A stretch of DNA of 64,000 nucleotides from Tretioscincus oriximinensis. Taxonomy: Eukaryota; Chordata; Lepidosauria; Squamata; Gymnophthalmidae. Position 1 is the stretch's first letter, and each line of letters starts with the position of its first letter. The notes beneath the pieces are model-generated. The model was not told the DNA's origin and did no database searches. It saw nothing but the letters and a program-made list of their open reading frames with translations. This document shows, in pieces, positions 1 through 10,234 of the stretch. The position numbers and the translations under genes were made by a program. Location: positions 633,982-697,981 of the forward strand of contig JAJVDF010000263.1 of NCBI GenBank assembly GCA_022410635.1, in the 5' to 3' direction.

Positions 1-1540
1 CTTCCAACACAGTGTGTATAAATCCCTGTACAGGCTATAGGAGTGGATTCTCAGCTGCCCACACAGTTGGTCTGACAAAAAAGAAAAAGAAAGAAAGACA
101 AACTGCTTACAATTATGCCTAAAACAATCTTTTGGTTTTTTGGGGTGGTGGGGGTGGTTGGTAGCAACATGAAAAAATAGCAAGAGATTGTAAATTATTT
201 CTTTATAGTGGAACATGCGAGATACATACATGAAATCTCCTCAGGATCATACAGCAAACCTTTTTATTTTGCAAAATTCTACTGGGAAAACGTATGAGGC
301 AAGCAACTCATGAAAAACAATGAACATATCTTGAAGTACTAAATTAATTTGTTTTCACCAAAGCTTTGACATTTAACTTCAGTGACTAATACCCCAGTTT
401 TACCATCACAGGAAAGGACAATCACTTCTATTTTCTCTACACTGCATATCGGGATACCAAAGAGAGATGCTGTTTTTTGATTCACCCAAAGCAACGCTTT
501 GATCAACAATATACTAGAGTTCTCTGAGGTTAGAGTACTTATTCTTGTTTCCTAGATATGGCATTCAATATCTTCCACTTTGGCCATGTCATTATAGAGC
601 AAAGGCATCTTAATTGCCCTCGAGGGGGACAATTATTCATTAATCCACTCACATGGGGATAAAATACTCAGGTTGTCATTCTGTGCACAGACACACAGTC
701 TTGTCACAGCTCATGAAAATTGGTCATAGTGACTCAAAAGCTATGCTGCTGACATTGCCCTCTGACTGTGGGAGTAGACAATGTTTGGCCTATGGAAGTG
801 AACTCATGAAGATGCCAAACATGGCTTCTGTAATGCAAGCCATTTCCCCTTGGAATATTCAGCAGTTTCCATCTTTGTCCCATGGGACATGATCTCTGAC
901 CTTTCAATTTTAGAATTAACTGCTCATATCTTTGGCATATCACAGCTCTGAAAATGTGACACTTTGGAGTCCATTTTCATATTAATTACAAAATAAATGC
1001 AAAGAGTAAANGTGTTCTCTGATGTTCGCCCTGTAACATAAATAGGATTCATCATGATGCAGAGATTCCAAGTGAGCATAAAAAGACTCAAAAGGTCACC
1101 ATAATCACATTGCTTTCTAGCATACAAGTTTAAGTATGTGTCACTAAAATTCCACAACAGGCCCTGTACCAGGGGCAGTAGAATTTTTGATCAGATTTGT
1201 GATCTGATGATTCATCCTACATAATATTTGGGTGGAGGGGTATCTAAAAGCAATATTACCATCACTTGGCTGTATAACAAACAACTAATACAAACACCAG
1301 TGANAAAAATATGTAACAGATTTTAATTACTGCAACTGATCACTTTTTTTAAAAAAATAATAACTAGCAAATAAACCTATCGCATGCATTGGGTATGCTG
1401 AATGCAATAATCTCTAGAAATGGACTGAAGGTGAATTAAAACTTGANCCTTGGTCACACTGAAATTTTAATCCAGCTTCAGTCCTCTTTAATAAGGAGAA
1501 AAACCATGAGCAAAGCAATAATGGAAAAAGGGATGCTAGT
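1..1540. other. AT-rich stretch, nothing recognised
   Basis: The only open frames are below 80 codons and show no family motif, no splice-site pattern and no repeat that recurs elsewhere in the window. Single N calls occur at 1011, 1304 and 1446. Confidence 0.6.
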
Positions 1541-1552
1541 TTATTGTTTATA

Positions 1553-1764
1553 TACAGGGTGCTTCAAAAAAAAAAACACTTTGAACTTCCATACGATGTA
1601 CAGAATCAGTGGTGACTCGTACTCAGAATTGTATTGATGCTGCAGGTCACCAATTTGAACAGTATTAACATTTGTTATTTATTTAACTTTGTAGAACAGT
1701 AGAACAGTAAATAAATTTTCTATGGAAGTTCACAGTATGTATACATTTTTTGAAGCAAGCTGTA
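1553..1764 (+). mobile_element. Mariner-like remnant with TIRs and transposase C-terminus
   Basis: The ends are imperfect terminal inverted repeats: TACAGGGTGCTTCAAAAA on the left, and the right end reverse-complements to TACAGCTTGCTTCAAAAA. TA dinucleotides flank both sides, as expected of a Tc1/mariner target site. Between them, 1631-1662 reads CIDAAGHQFEQ on the plus strand, resembling the C-terminal Cys-Ile-Asp...Phe-Glu tail of mariner transposases. At about 212 bp the catalytic DD(D/E) domain is absent, so this is an internally deleted, non-autonomous copy. TIRs and TA are seen; the mariner assignment is family knowledge applied to a short match. Confidence 0.6.
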
Positions 1765-1904
1765 TTTATCAGATTCTATTTCGCCTCTCTTTGGCTCTGG
1801 TCAGTTTTTAATTCAGCTTCATTCCACTTTCAGAGTGAGAAAACACACTACGAAAGTGGCAATAAGTTTTCTTTTTGCATTCTCTTTTTCTCTTCCTTTT
1901 ACAC

Positions 1905-1980
1905 TCACTCTCACTCTCACTTTCCTTTTCTCTCTCTCTCTTTTCCTTTCTTTCTTTTTATTTCTCTCTATTACACTGTT
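1905..1980. repeat. Polypyrimidine (CT)-rich tract
   Basis: Almost pure C/T: (CTCACT)n changing into CTCTCT and TTTCTTTC runs. It lies directly 5' of a SINE head. Long open frames here are a composition artefact. Confidence 0.8.
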
Positions 1981-1982
1981 TG

Positions 1983-2160
1983 AGAGCCAGTCTGGTGTAG
2001 TGGTTAGAGTGTCAGACTCTTATCTGGAAGTCTCTCCTCCTTCCCAAAAGAACTAGTCATNGTTCTTCAGAGCTCTTTCATCTCAACTGTATAAGGTGTC
2101 TGTTNTGAACTGTATAAGGTGTCTGTATAAGGTCAACTGTATAAGGCTCTGCATAGGCAG
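1983..2160 (+). mobile_element. tRNA-derived SINE (Sauria-like), 3' part degenerate
   Basis: The head reads GAGCCAGTCTGGTGTAGTGG followed by TTAGAGTGTCAGACTCTTATCTGG, the same head as the full copies at 58767-59021 and 33638. The body quickly diverges into short duplications of AACTGTATAAGGTGTCTGT (2086-2145), so the Bov-B-like tail is missing. Pol III transcription and LINE-driven mobilisation are family knowledge. Confidence 0.7.
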
Positions 2161-2760
2161 CATAATGCAAAAGGGCAAGTTGATAGAGNGGGGAGGAGGG
2201 AGGGCGAACAGTAGGTGGCAGAGTTGGGTAGCTGGGGATGGGCAGAGGCAGACAGTAGGGTGCATCAAAAGTTAGAATGCAAGTCTCTGTGATACTGGCA
2301 TATCTTCTATTAATCCCACCTCAAATGACAGTTCTTCTTAACTGTAATCAAATCAAACCCTCTACTTTACAGGCAGGATTTTCATATCAGCGCAGAGCAC
2401 TGCAAGTGCACATGTAACACCCTTCTGAAAATTGCAATATTACTCTCCTGCCATTGCTCTCTGTATGAATTTCATTTTCTGGCAGTGATGTTTTCTACAG
2501 GGATTCCTTCAAATGCAGAAAGTGCATCTCAGAAGTGGGCTAATTGTGTTTCCCCAAAGGAAATAAGGCCAGGTATGCTGCTACTTTAAAGAACGTACAT
2601 CAGATAAGAGTTGTTGATAGAAGAATAGAAATGAATACTAGATTCTTGCTGCATCCTTGTTAGTCTATAAAGTGTCTATAAGGTCCTATTAGATTTACTT
2701 TCTAGCAGTGAACGCTGTTAAAGCGTTTATTCCTTCTCTACCTTTATAAGAGTTTAAGGA

Positions 2761-2881
2761 CAGCAAGGGGGCTAGTTGCACTTGGAAACTAACACAGGAA
2801 AGATGTCTGTTCGTGTCTATGAAAGCTCATGCCACCTAACTTTCCCGTGTTTGTCTTCAANTACTATTAGCCCCCTTGCTG
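2761..2881. repeat. Foldback (palindromic) MITE-like element
   Basis: Both ends carry CAGCAAGGGGGCTA in inverted orientation. The match continues inward, with mismatches, for about 42 bp (ACTAACACAGGAAAG against the inverted ACAAACACGGGAAAG). The centre includes GTGTCTATGAAAGCTCATGCC, a motif shared with the palindrome at 25320-25440 and with 7140-7170. An end fragment of the same family lies at 27933. No coding capacity. Confidence 0.6.
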
Positions 2882-3372
2882 GACTTTCTGAACAAGACTA
2901 ACATGGCTTTTGCTCTGAAGTCTAACTACACTCTATAGCTGGATGCCTGCTGGCTATGGAGATGCCCCAGCCTTGCTGAGCTGTGTCCATGTAGGTTTGA
3001 GAAATGTCAACATCACGTTTCACTTTAATGTGTACAGAACTTTCCATGAATTCACATTCATTATCTCCTGCAATAATTTCTGAAAAAGCCTTTGGGTGTT
3101 TTCCAACGGGGATGAAAGAAGCAAGCTGGGTGGTTGCCGAGTGCAGCTTTTTCTTTTTAATTCCTTGGTGTCTACTGGAGTAGCAGTGAGAAAATTAAAC
3201 TGCTAGTAAAAGTCAGCAGCAATGGCAGGAGATTCACAGAGCACTTCCTCACTGCTGTAGGCCTTAAGCCTGTTCCTCTGCTTAGAACCAGAAGACACAC
3301 ACACCCAGTAGCTACCTGTGATCATCTTGGGCCTTCATTGGTGCTCTTATTCTACAATAATTACCTATCAAG

Positions 3373-3725
3373 TCGCAAATGGCTCAGTCACTTAGGGAAC
3401 GGTCTCTCATCTGGGAGATGGGGTTTCGAAGTCCTGTGTTGGACGTGGGGAGGGGTAAGTAAATTCCTGTGGCTCTAGCCAACCCAGCTATTCGAAANCA
3501 AGAATTGCAAGAAATTGCAACTGACTGCAAGTAGATACATGGGAACCACCAAAGCCTGGTGGGGAAGATATAATGTCAGCCTTTGGGCAAAAATACTCTT
3601 GTAAGCCACTTTGAGTCCCTTTGAAAGGTGAGAAAAGTGGGATATAAGAATCCAGTTCTTCTTCTTCTTCTTCCTTCTACTTCTTCTCCTCCTCCTCCTT
3701 CTTCTCCTCCTTCTCCTTCTCCATA
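3373..3725 (+). mobile_element. tRNA-derived SINE with (CTT)n tail, family A
   Basis: A tRNA-like head (ATGGCTCAGTCACTTAGGG, then GGTTTCGAAGTCC as the B-box-like element) is followed by a body with GAAATTGCAACTGACTGCAAG, AGCCTGGTGGGGAAGATA and TTGTAAGCCACTTTGAGTCC. It ends GATATAAGAATCCAGTTCTT and runs into (CTT)n/(CTC)n to 3722. The same order recurs at 6700, 18908, 23942, 29285 and 42690, which proves a dispersed family. The tail is a trinucleotide rather than poly(A). The partner LINE cannot be named from this window. Confidence 0.85.
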
Positions 3726-3729
3726 TCTA

Positions 3730-4510
3730 AACGTTCAGCTAATAAATATCAGAATTCTACTGTCTGCTACAAAAAGGAGCACTATTTTATTATGTCAGTG
3801 GCTTAAAATAAGAGCTCTGACATTAATAAAGAAAAGAACTTTGTACCTTTAGGGGGAGGGGGATGTCTTCCCCACTTCATATATTTTTAATTTCAAATTA
3901 ATTGAAAGGACATTTATCAAAGCCTTAACGCCAATGAAATTGAATATTTTATATTAATGAAAGCATTCCTATGTTACAAAGTTTGAAAAGCTTGGAAGAA
4001 TAATTTCTCTTAAATAAATAATAAAAGTACGTTGGTCATTTAGGCATACAATTAAATCCTCATTTAAAAAAAAGTATACATTTATCATATTCTAGCAATA
4101 AATTAAACAGAAATTTTTCAGCTATAATTTTATGAAAGCCAAACAAATCTGTATTTAATGGCTGGAAGATGTGTAATCAGCATAATTGTCTTTTTAGCTC
4201 TAAGTACAATCTTTATTGGTTTCATGTAATTTAGAAGTATGACCTTTATTCTGTCTTCCAAACTCAGCAAAAGTTTTCTGTTTGTTTTTTTAGCTGCAGG
4301 CATTTCTTTCCATTGCATTAATAAAATATTGAGTCCCAGGGATGGTTGCACACAAGAGAGAAGTCACAGTACATGGCAACAAGAGATTTTATTTTTAAGG
4401 CATCGGTTGTGATATTTAGGTCCCTAACATTTTTTCTCATCCTTTGCAGATGTATTTGGCATTAAAGAGCTATGGTAGTCAAAAGGTCTAATTCAAACAA
4501 ACACACAAGG
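3730..4510. other. AT-rich stretch, nothing recognised
   Basis: High A+T with short A and T runs. No recurring repeat and no frame with family similarity. Confidence 0.5.
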
Positions 4511-4511
4511 G

Positions 4512-4830
4512 CTTGATCCACACAGTGCCTAAATACAGGAGCGAAAGAGGAGTGAAAGTGTGCTGGGTGGACTAAATCCAAATCCGAAGCACTCTCTTTT
4601 TCCTCACTTCACAAAGCCACAGGTTGCTGAAATGGCACTTGCATGTCAAATACAACGTAGGGGTGTTTCCAGCAATTCGCATTAGTAGAACTCTGACTTT
4701 GGAGTCTCCATAGTACACTTGTGTGTACACGCCATAGTACATTTGTGTGTACACATGATTCAGGCTCTTCCAGGGACAGAGGTTGCTGACCTCCCCCTGA
4801 CCAATGAGAATCAAGGGGGAGGTCCCAGAA
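4512..4830 (-). repeat. Dispersed non-autonomous repeat, family D
   Basis: GATCCACACAG near the left, ACTAAATCCAAATCCGAAGC, and a right part related in reverse to TTGATTGTCTATTGGCCAGG also occur in the same order at 51533-51827. A 26-bp unit starting CCATAGTACA is tandemly duplicated at 4710-4758. No coding capacity. Class uncertain; MITE-like is an inference from ends and length. Confidence 0.45.
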
Positions 4831-6440
4831 AGGATTCCTGAGCATAGCTGCTTTGCCTCCAGTCATCCCTAACTCCCAATGAGTCAGCAGCTGTTCAAGA
4901 CCCAACCATGCAGCTTCTCAAGCCTCAAGCTAAAGGAAGCAACCCTCTCCTCCTGCCAGTGTCTCTCCAAACCTCCTCTCCTCACCATCTTCTCCTGCTT
5001 CTTCTGCAGCTTCTGCCTCAGTGTTGGGTGTGTGCACTCCACCTGGATGTCCCTATCCTGGGAGCTGACTCCCTTTCTTATGCACAGCCCTACCTGCTGC
5101 CACTTGCTGTGGCCACTGCTTCATTCCAGGCAGCGCCTGCTGCCTGCCAGAGGAGTTGATAGTGGAACTCCAACTTCCTACTGCTCCTCCTCCTATGGAC
5201 CAAGGCCCGTCCTATAATCTATGATGATAGGCTAAGTAGCCACAGTACTTCTGGGGCTGGGGTGACCAGAGATTTTTTCAAAATTTCTATACAGGCCTTA
5301 CTTTGGCTAGCAAAGGTTAATCCAAGTATATTTTATATCAATATATTAATGCCAATTAATATATGTTCCACATGGCTAACCCCAACATCGTTGTGATACA
5401 TTCAGGAGTGTAAAAAGCTTGCTCCGATTGAACAAGCTATGGCTTTTATTTAAGGACCAGTTATGGCCATACTGGTTAACATGCCTAGACAGGTCCAGTT
5501 TTGTGAATTGTCACAACATTTTCTGGATATTTCTTGTTTCATTCCGTGTCTTAATATGGGGGGGGGGGGGCAGGTACCTTAAGAATGTGACCAGGCCTGT
5601 ACTTTAAACTTCTGAACAACATAATGTAGGAGAGGTGGCAGAACAGGTTAAACTCTTTCCTCAGGACTAAAGATCAATTAAAATTCAAATTTAAAAATAA
5701 AAGAGTGACCAGAGCATGTATTGATGGAATGTAGGACCTTCACCCACTTATTTTTAACAACTACAAAAAGAGCAAAACTGAAGCATAGAAGCTGGAAATT
5801 TCCCTGAGGTTCAGAGGTATGCAAGGGAAATATTATTTCTTTGTCCTCTATAGATAACGATTGTAATTAAATTCAAAACATAAAAACACAACCACCTAAG
5901 CATGTAGCTGTATATAATCTGATTCTCACTCTTCAAGTAGATCAATTTCTCGCCAAAAGTAGCACATGTTGGAACAAGCCATAACAAAACCATTTAATGT
6001 ACTGGTTTTGATATCATTTCATTCATTTCTCCCCCCCCCCCCCACTTAACTGCCTGCAAAAAACTAAATAAAATTATACATTTCAGTAACAGCTTCGTTT
6101 TTATTCAATACAAGCGTAATTTGTCTGAAAGGTGAATTGAAAGCCTTTTGGCACAGCTTCATAAAACAAANAACCAGTGTGCTGACAACATTTTCCTCTG
6201 ATTTGCTTTTCTTTAAGCTTTTTCTTTTCTTTCCCACAGCACAGCAGTTTACCAAAACATGCATGTTAAGATTGGGAATGGACACTTTCTTGGAATGAGG
6301 GAATAGTTTCACAATAGGTCGAAACATACCTTGCAATCCTGTCTATATGGAGCTGCTGCAAAAGATTATTTGTTAAATGTATGTGGGCATTTATCAATGA
6401 ACTTGATGAACTTACTTTGGGTTTTAAAGAGAAACAAAAG
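4831..6440. other. No recognised feature; two homopolymer tracts
   Basis: 4880-5220 is C-rich with overlapping open frames but no recognisable domain. A G run sits at 5559-5570 and a C run at 6032-6043. The rest is AT-rich background. Confidence 0.5.
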
Positions 6441-6912
6441 GAGGAGGAGGAAGAAGAAGAAGGAGAAGAAGAAGAAGGAGAAGAAGAAGAAGAAGAAGAA
6501 GAAGAAGAAGACGGAAGACGGAAGACGGAAGGCGGAAGGCGGAAGGCAGAAGACGGAAGACGGAAGACGGAAGACGAAAGACGAAAGACGAAAGACGAAA
6601 GACGAAAGACGAAAGACAAAAGACGAAAGACGAAAGACGAAAGACGAAAGATGAAAGACGAAAGACGAAAGACGAAAGACGAAAGATGAAAGACGAAGAA
6701 GCACTTTCCTCGCCCAAAGAGACTCGAAGTGGCTTACAAGAGTATTCTTCACCCAAAGCCTTATATTCTATTTTCCCCTCCATGCTGTGGTGGTTCCCAT
6801 TGCAGTTAGTTGCAATTTCTTGCAATTCTTGCTTTCAGATAGACTCAGGGCTTCGAAACGCGATCTCCCAGATGAGATACCATCTCCTTAGCGACTGAGC
6901 CATTCATGCCTG
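6441..6912 (-). mobile_element. Family A SINE, minus strand, tail expanded into satellites
   Basis: Read on the minus strand, 6912-6700 gives the tRNA-like head (ATGGCTCAGTCGCTAAGG, then GCGTTTCGAAGCCC), the GAAATTGCAACTAACTGCAA block and CTTGTAAGCCACTTCGAGTC. The usual end GATATAAGAACCCAG is missing; the sequence runs directly into a heptamer array (6508-6697) and then (GAA)n (6441-6507). Confidence 0.8.
6508..6697. repeat. Heptamer minisatellite (GACGAAA/GACGGAA)n
   Basis: About 27 units of seven bases. The left third is mainly GACGGAA with GGCGGAA variants; the right two-thirds are mainly GACGAAA with sporadic GATGAAA and GACAAAA. Because 7 is not a multiple of 3, all three frames stay open and give repetitive RRKTKDE-like peptides, which are not genes. 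Confidence 0.95.
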
Positions 6913-7740
6913 CAAAAAAAGAAGGAGGAAGAAGAAGAAACTACATATTTAGGAGTTACCTATTTAAAAGCTCAGTTGCAGCTTCTCCAATACTTTCTAA
7001 GTAGCAAAAGTGCATGTAAAAACAAAAATTGTTACTAACCAGTTCAGTGTCTTCAATAGATCAAACATAGGATAGATTTCAGTTATTTCTAAGTATGAAG
7101 ACACAGTATACATAGCGATCGTTTTCCAGTATCTGAAGTAGACTTGTCTACGAAAGCTCATAATGCCTATCCTATTTTTTTAATCTCTAAAGTTCTACAA
7201 TACCTCCTTGCTAGATATACACAAAAGAAGAGGTTGTTCGTTGATGATCACTATATAGTTTTGATGAAAATCAAGATCTCTAATGATGAAAGACAATTTC
7301 TGGNGTGTTCTCTGAAGCCCATAAATAGGCTTCAAAGTTATCTGCTCAGATGCCCAGCATAGCTCAGCTTAAGACCCTTTTTATGCTTCTCTACCATGAC
7401 TGCTTTAATAAATGTTTCTGGAAGTGGAACCAAAAGGTATATGCCACGGAAACAGACACTGCAGAAAGCTTCAAAGATTAGAAACTTTTTCTATTGGCCT
7501 CNACAAGTTTTAGCATTGACTCCAATGATTGACCCAGTTCTTGGAGTCAGTAGCCAGAACTGGAATACAATGGAACAGAAGTTGTAGGGGATTCTTCATA
7601 CTTAAATGAATGATCTCAGGGAACCATAGATANCTTTTAAACTCCCCCAGTCCAGAAGCATTCCTGCTCCAAAACCAGCAAAAGTAAAAGAGAAGATTGT
7701 ATTCTCTAATATCTCTATGNTCTCTAATATCTCTATGTAA
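6913..7740. other. No gene; short repeat fragments
   Basis: 7140-7172 holds a fragment of the foldback family (TGTCTACGAAAGCTCATAATGCC). An 18-bp unit (TCTCTAATATCTCTATG) is tandemly duplicated at 7703-7738. No other structure seen. Confidence 0.5.
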
Positions 7741-8200
7741 AACATGTCCGGCTCTCAAGACGGCAGCCTATATTGAAGCACCCCCTCCCCAATTCAGGAT
7801 CACGATTGGCTTCATTCCATGTCTTAGGCAAGCCATGTGACGCAGAACCCCTTTCGAGGGGCCCTCACAATTTTTTTGGGATAGTTGAGGGAAATCTGTC
7901 CACCAGTTAAAACTATCCCATCAGGTCAGCCGAGATGCGCTACTGCCCCACCGTACTATGACAGGAAAGGGAAAGGGAGGGAGGGTCTAGCTTTCTCATC
8001 GCAACAGCATCTAGGGGGGGGCAGAGACATACGTAAAAACCAGCACTGATGCTTCTCCTCTCCCTAGCTCTCCTGCAGTCGGAGCGAGCATTCCTGGGGC
8101 AATTTTACTCCGGAAGAAAAGACGCCGCACCGGCTGCCTACTGGCCGTTCCCTTCGCCCCCAATTCCTGGATGCCCAAAGCACGTTTCCAGGTATTTACA
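7740..8200. other. CpG-enriched patch with splice-like borders
   Basis: About 18 CpG dinucleotides in roughly 450 bp, inside an otherwise CpG-poor AT-rich region; examples lie around 7805, 7840-7855, 7930-7955 and 8078-8185. A pyrimidine tract plus CTCCTGCAG at 8068-8076 and TTTCCAG/GTATTT at 8187-8199 would fit splice acceptor and donor sites around a 115-bp exon, but no domain is recognisable. It could equally be a repeat fragment or a non-coding first exon. Confidence 0.35.
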
Positions 8201-8354
8201 ATGCTTAATTTCAAATGGAGAATGCTGTTTGCCTTATTTGGGCACTTTCTCAATGAAATTTCTAATCACAGTTCCAGTTGCACTAATTAAGGATAAAGTC
8301 TAAATATGTTTCAATAAAATTCTTATTTTGTTTGTGACCAAGGGGTTCTATTTT

Positions 8355-8380
8355 AAATAAATAAATAAATAAATAAAATN
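8355..8380. repeat. (AAAT)n microsatellite
   Basis: About six AAAT units. The surrounding 8300-8590 is AT-rich with nothing else recognised. Confidence 0.85.
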
Positions 8381-8589
8381 GGAAGCTCTGTATATTTAGT
8401 TTTTTCCTTAAAAACAACACAAAACTTTAGTTCAAATGACTTAATTTAAGTTAATTTAGTTTAAAGCCAATTAAAATTGAAATTACATTTTAATGTAATT
8501 TCTCTCAGATAATTTCCTTTTCCATTTTGTCTCTCCCAAACAATGATTTGAAATAGATTTGAAATTTCAAAAGTCTGTATAGAAGACGG

Positions 8590-9178
8590 AGGTCCTCTGG
8601 CTGGACTGTGGGGCTGAACCTAGTGGTCTCCAGCTGCTTTTTTCCGGGGAGAACCCTCTGTGTACTCTTCCCATTGTCAACAGCCTGGGTGTCCACCTAG
8701 ACTCCAACCTTTCCATGGAGACCCAGATGGTGCGCTCAGCTCAAACAGTCTTCTACCTGAGACAAGCTTAATCGGTTACAGGTTCCTGGTGTCTGGGAGG
8801 TCCGCCTTTCGGTCACCCAAAATAGGGCATTCTCTTGTGTGGCCCCTACCTGGTGGAAGACCCTTTCAATGAGTACTCAAGCAATTCAAGAGCTGTTGAG
8901 TTTTTGGAGAGCTTATAAAGCATATTCCGACAGGCCTTTGGCTAGCTTCAGTCTAGCCTCAGGCAGATTAGCCTCCACTGTTGTTTTAATATCCTTTCAA
9001 TGTGAATTGGCATACGTTGGGGGGTTATGATTGCAATTTGTTTTTAAATATTTCCTGGATCTGTTTTTATAATTTATGTTGTATTTTACTTGTTTTATAT
9101 AATTATCTTATATTTTATGTTTTGTATTGCATTGTGAGCCGCCCAGAACCCTTTGTGGGGTGGTTGGGGTGTAAACCA
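8590..9178 (+). pseudogene. LINE fragment (L2/CR1-like) ORF2 end and 3' tail
   Basis: 8668-8760 reads in the plus strand as LPIVNSLGVHLDSNLSMETQ, the 'LGV.LDS.LSM..Q' block that follows the reverse transcriptase palm in L2/CR1-type LINEs. 8820-8900 reads FSCVAPTWWKTLSMSTQAIQ, resembling the C-terminal 'W..LP...R' segment. It ends with GTGAGCCGCCCAGAACCC (9134-9151), similar to LINE 3' ends common in squamates. Frames shift between blocks; no catalytic motif is left. Confidence 0.65.
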
Positions 9179-9179
9179 A

Positions 9180-9200
9180 ATAGTAAAGTAAAGTAAAAGT
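9180..9200. repeat. (AGTAA)n short tandem repeat
   Basis: Imperfect AGTAA units directly after the LINE 3' end, probably the LINE's terminal simple repeat. 9201-9320 holds nothing recognised. Confidence 0.7.
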
Positions 9201-9574
9201 AAATAGAGCATCAGAATAAAAAAAGTCGTTGGTGCTTTTTCCTGAAGCCAATATTACGGAATAGCAACTTCCACACAGTCCAAAAGTACTTGACTTGATG
9301 CCATCGTTCAATGTGATATATGTGGCGACCCCTACCTGAGGACCCGTAAGATCAATGACCCTCTCAGCTAGAGGTACCATGATATCTCCCTGGTGTCCAA
9401 GCCAGCTCCCACGACTGCTTGGAACAACAGTAATAACCTTAGATCTACATAAGGTCTCTGTGTTTACTTATACGATGGGGGTTTATTCCCAGTCCCCACC
9501 AGTAGCGTGTTTGTATAATGTTGTCCAGGAAATAAAAGAAAGATAGAGATATTTGAATTCAAACAAATAACCAG

Positions 9575-9580
9575 TTTATT
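9575..9580 (-). promoter_or_regulatory. Poly(A) signal AATAAA in LTR
   Basis: Plus-strand TTTATT gives AATAAA on the minus strand, about 290 bp downstream of the TATA box, a plausible R-region poly(A) signal. Confidence 0.55.
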
Positions 9581-9868
9581 GTTTTCAGCAAAGACATTGA
9601 AAGAAGATAATAATAATGTCTCGGCTTTTACAGAACAAGCCTGAGTTCAAGCACAAAGCTCCAAGCAACAGTAACTTTAGTTTCAGAAACTTAAAGTAAC
9701 AGGCCCCGTATTTACTTAGTCCGAGTCAAGTATCAACTATGNCTCATCCAGGCCACCATNCACTTCCACCCCCTCCCTCTGAGGCAGATAAGAAGCGGAC
9801 CCCTCTGTNAACTTGCTACACCACAAGTTTTAGCCGACAGAAAGACAGTCAGTCCTGGTCAGTTCCCC

Positions 9869-9875
9869 TTTTATA
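9869..9875 (-). promoter_or_regulatory. TATA box of Gypsy-like LTR
   Basis: Minus-strand sequence reads GAATATAAAAGGGG. It lies about 175 bp into the LTR from its 5' end, the normal U3/R position. Confidence 0.6.
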
Positions 9876-10048
9876 TTCTGACCAGCTGGCTACTTGAAGC
9901 CCTATTGGCTGGCTCCTCCAGCCTTGCCCCCTCCCAAACAGGGAATCAGGAAGCCACACCCCTGCCCAGGCCTGCTCTTTCTCCTCCCTCTGGGATAGCA
10001 CAGTAAGTATATAAAACAAATACAAACCTTAAAATGGCAAACGTCACA

Positions 10049-10059
10049 ACTCCTCCCAC
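10049..10059 (-). other. Polypurine tract next to 3' LTR
   Basis: Minus strand GTGGGAGGAGT lies immediately before the LTR TGTGACG start. In LTR retrotransposons such a tract primes plus-strand DNA synthesis. Confidence 0.55.
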
Positions 10060-10234
10060 NAACAAGATTGACCACAAGGGCTTGCCACTTTTTAGCAAGG
10101 CCCTTGGTCAATTGCAGCCATAAATAAGAGACCCAACATATAAAAATGTCTATAAAAGTCTCATGAGTCTCTGGGCACAATGTCTTTTAAGAGGCTCCTG
10201 CTGCTCCTGGTCAAAGTATGGATAAGACAGAAGT

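Larger units (their letters stand above)
9321..10048 (-). mobile_element. LTR of a Ty3/Gypsy-like retrotransposon
   Basis: The 728-bp unit starts TGTGGCGACC and ends AACGTCACA on the plus strand, so it has TG...CA termini in either orientation. Read on the minus strand it holds a TATA box (9869-9875), a downstream AATAAA (9575-9580) and, just outside its 5' end, a purine-rich GTGGGAGGAGT (10049-10059) that fits a polypurine tract. This order (tract, U3 with TATA, R with poly(A) signal, U5) identifies it as the 3' LTR of a minus-strand element. No second LTR copy is seen to the right, so the element is 5'-truncated. Confidence 0.75.

Noticed and set aside
4879..5217. 112-codon Ser/Leu-rich frame resembling a secreted protein
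   Set aside because: A second overlapping frame is also open in a C-rich, CTG-poor-CpG stretch; no family motif and no exon borders.
6508..6697. CRISPR-like regular array
   Set aside because: The unit is 7 bp without spacers; a simple VNTR in a vertebrate genome.
6266..6825. Overlapping 100-133 codon frames on both strands
   Set aside because: Heptamer minisatellite and (GAA)n keep all frames open; no codon signal.
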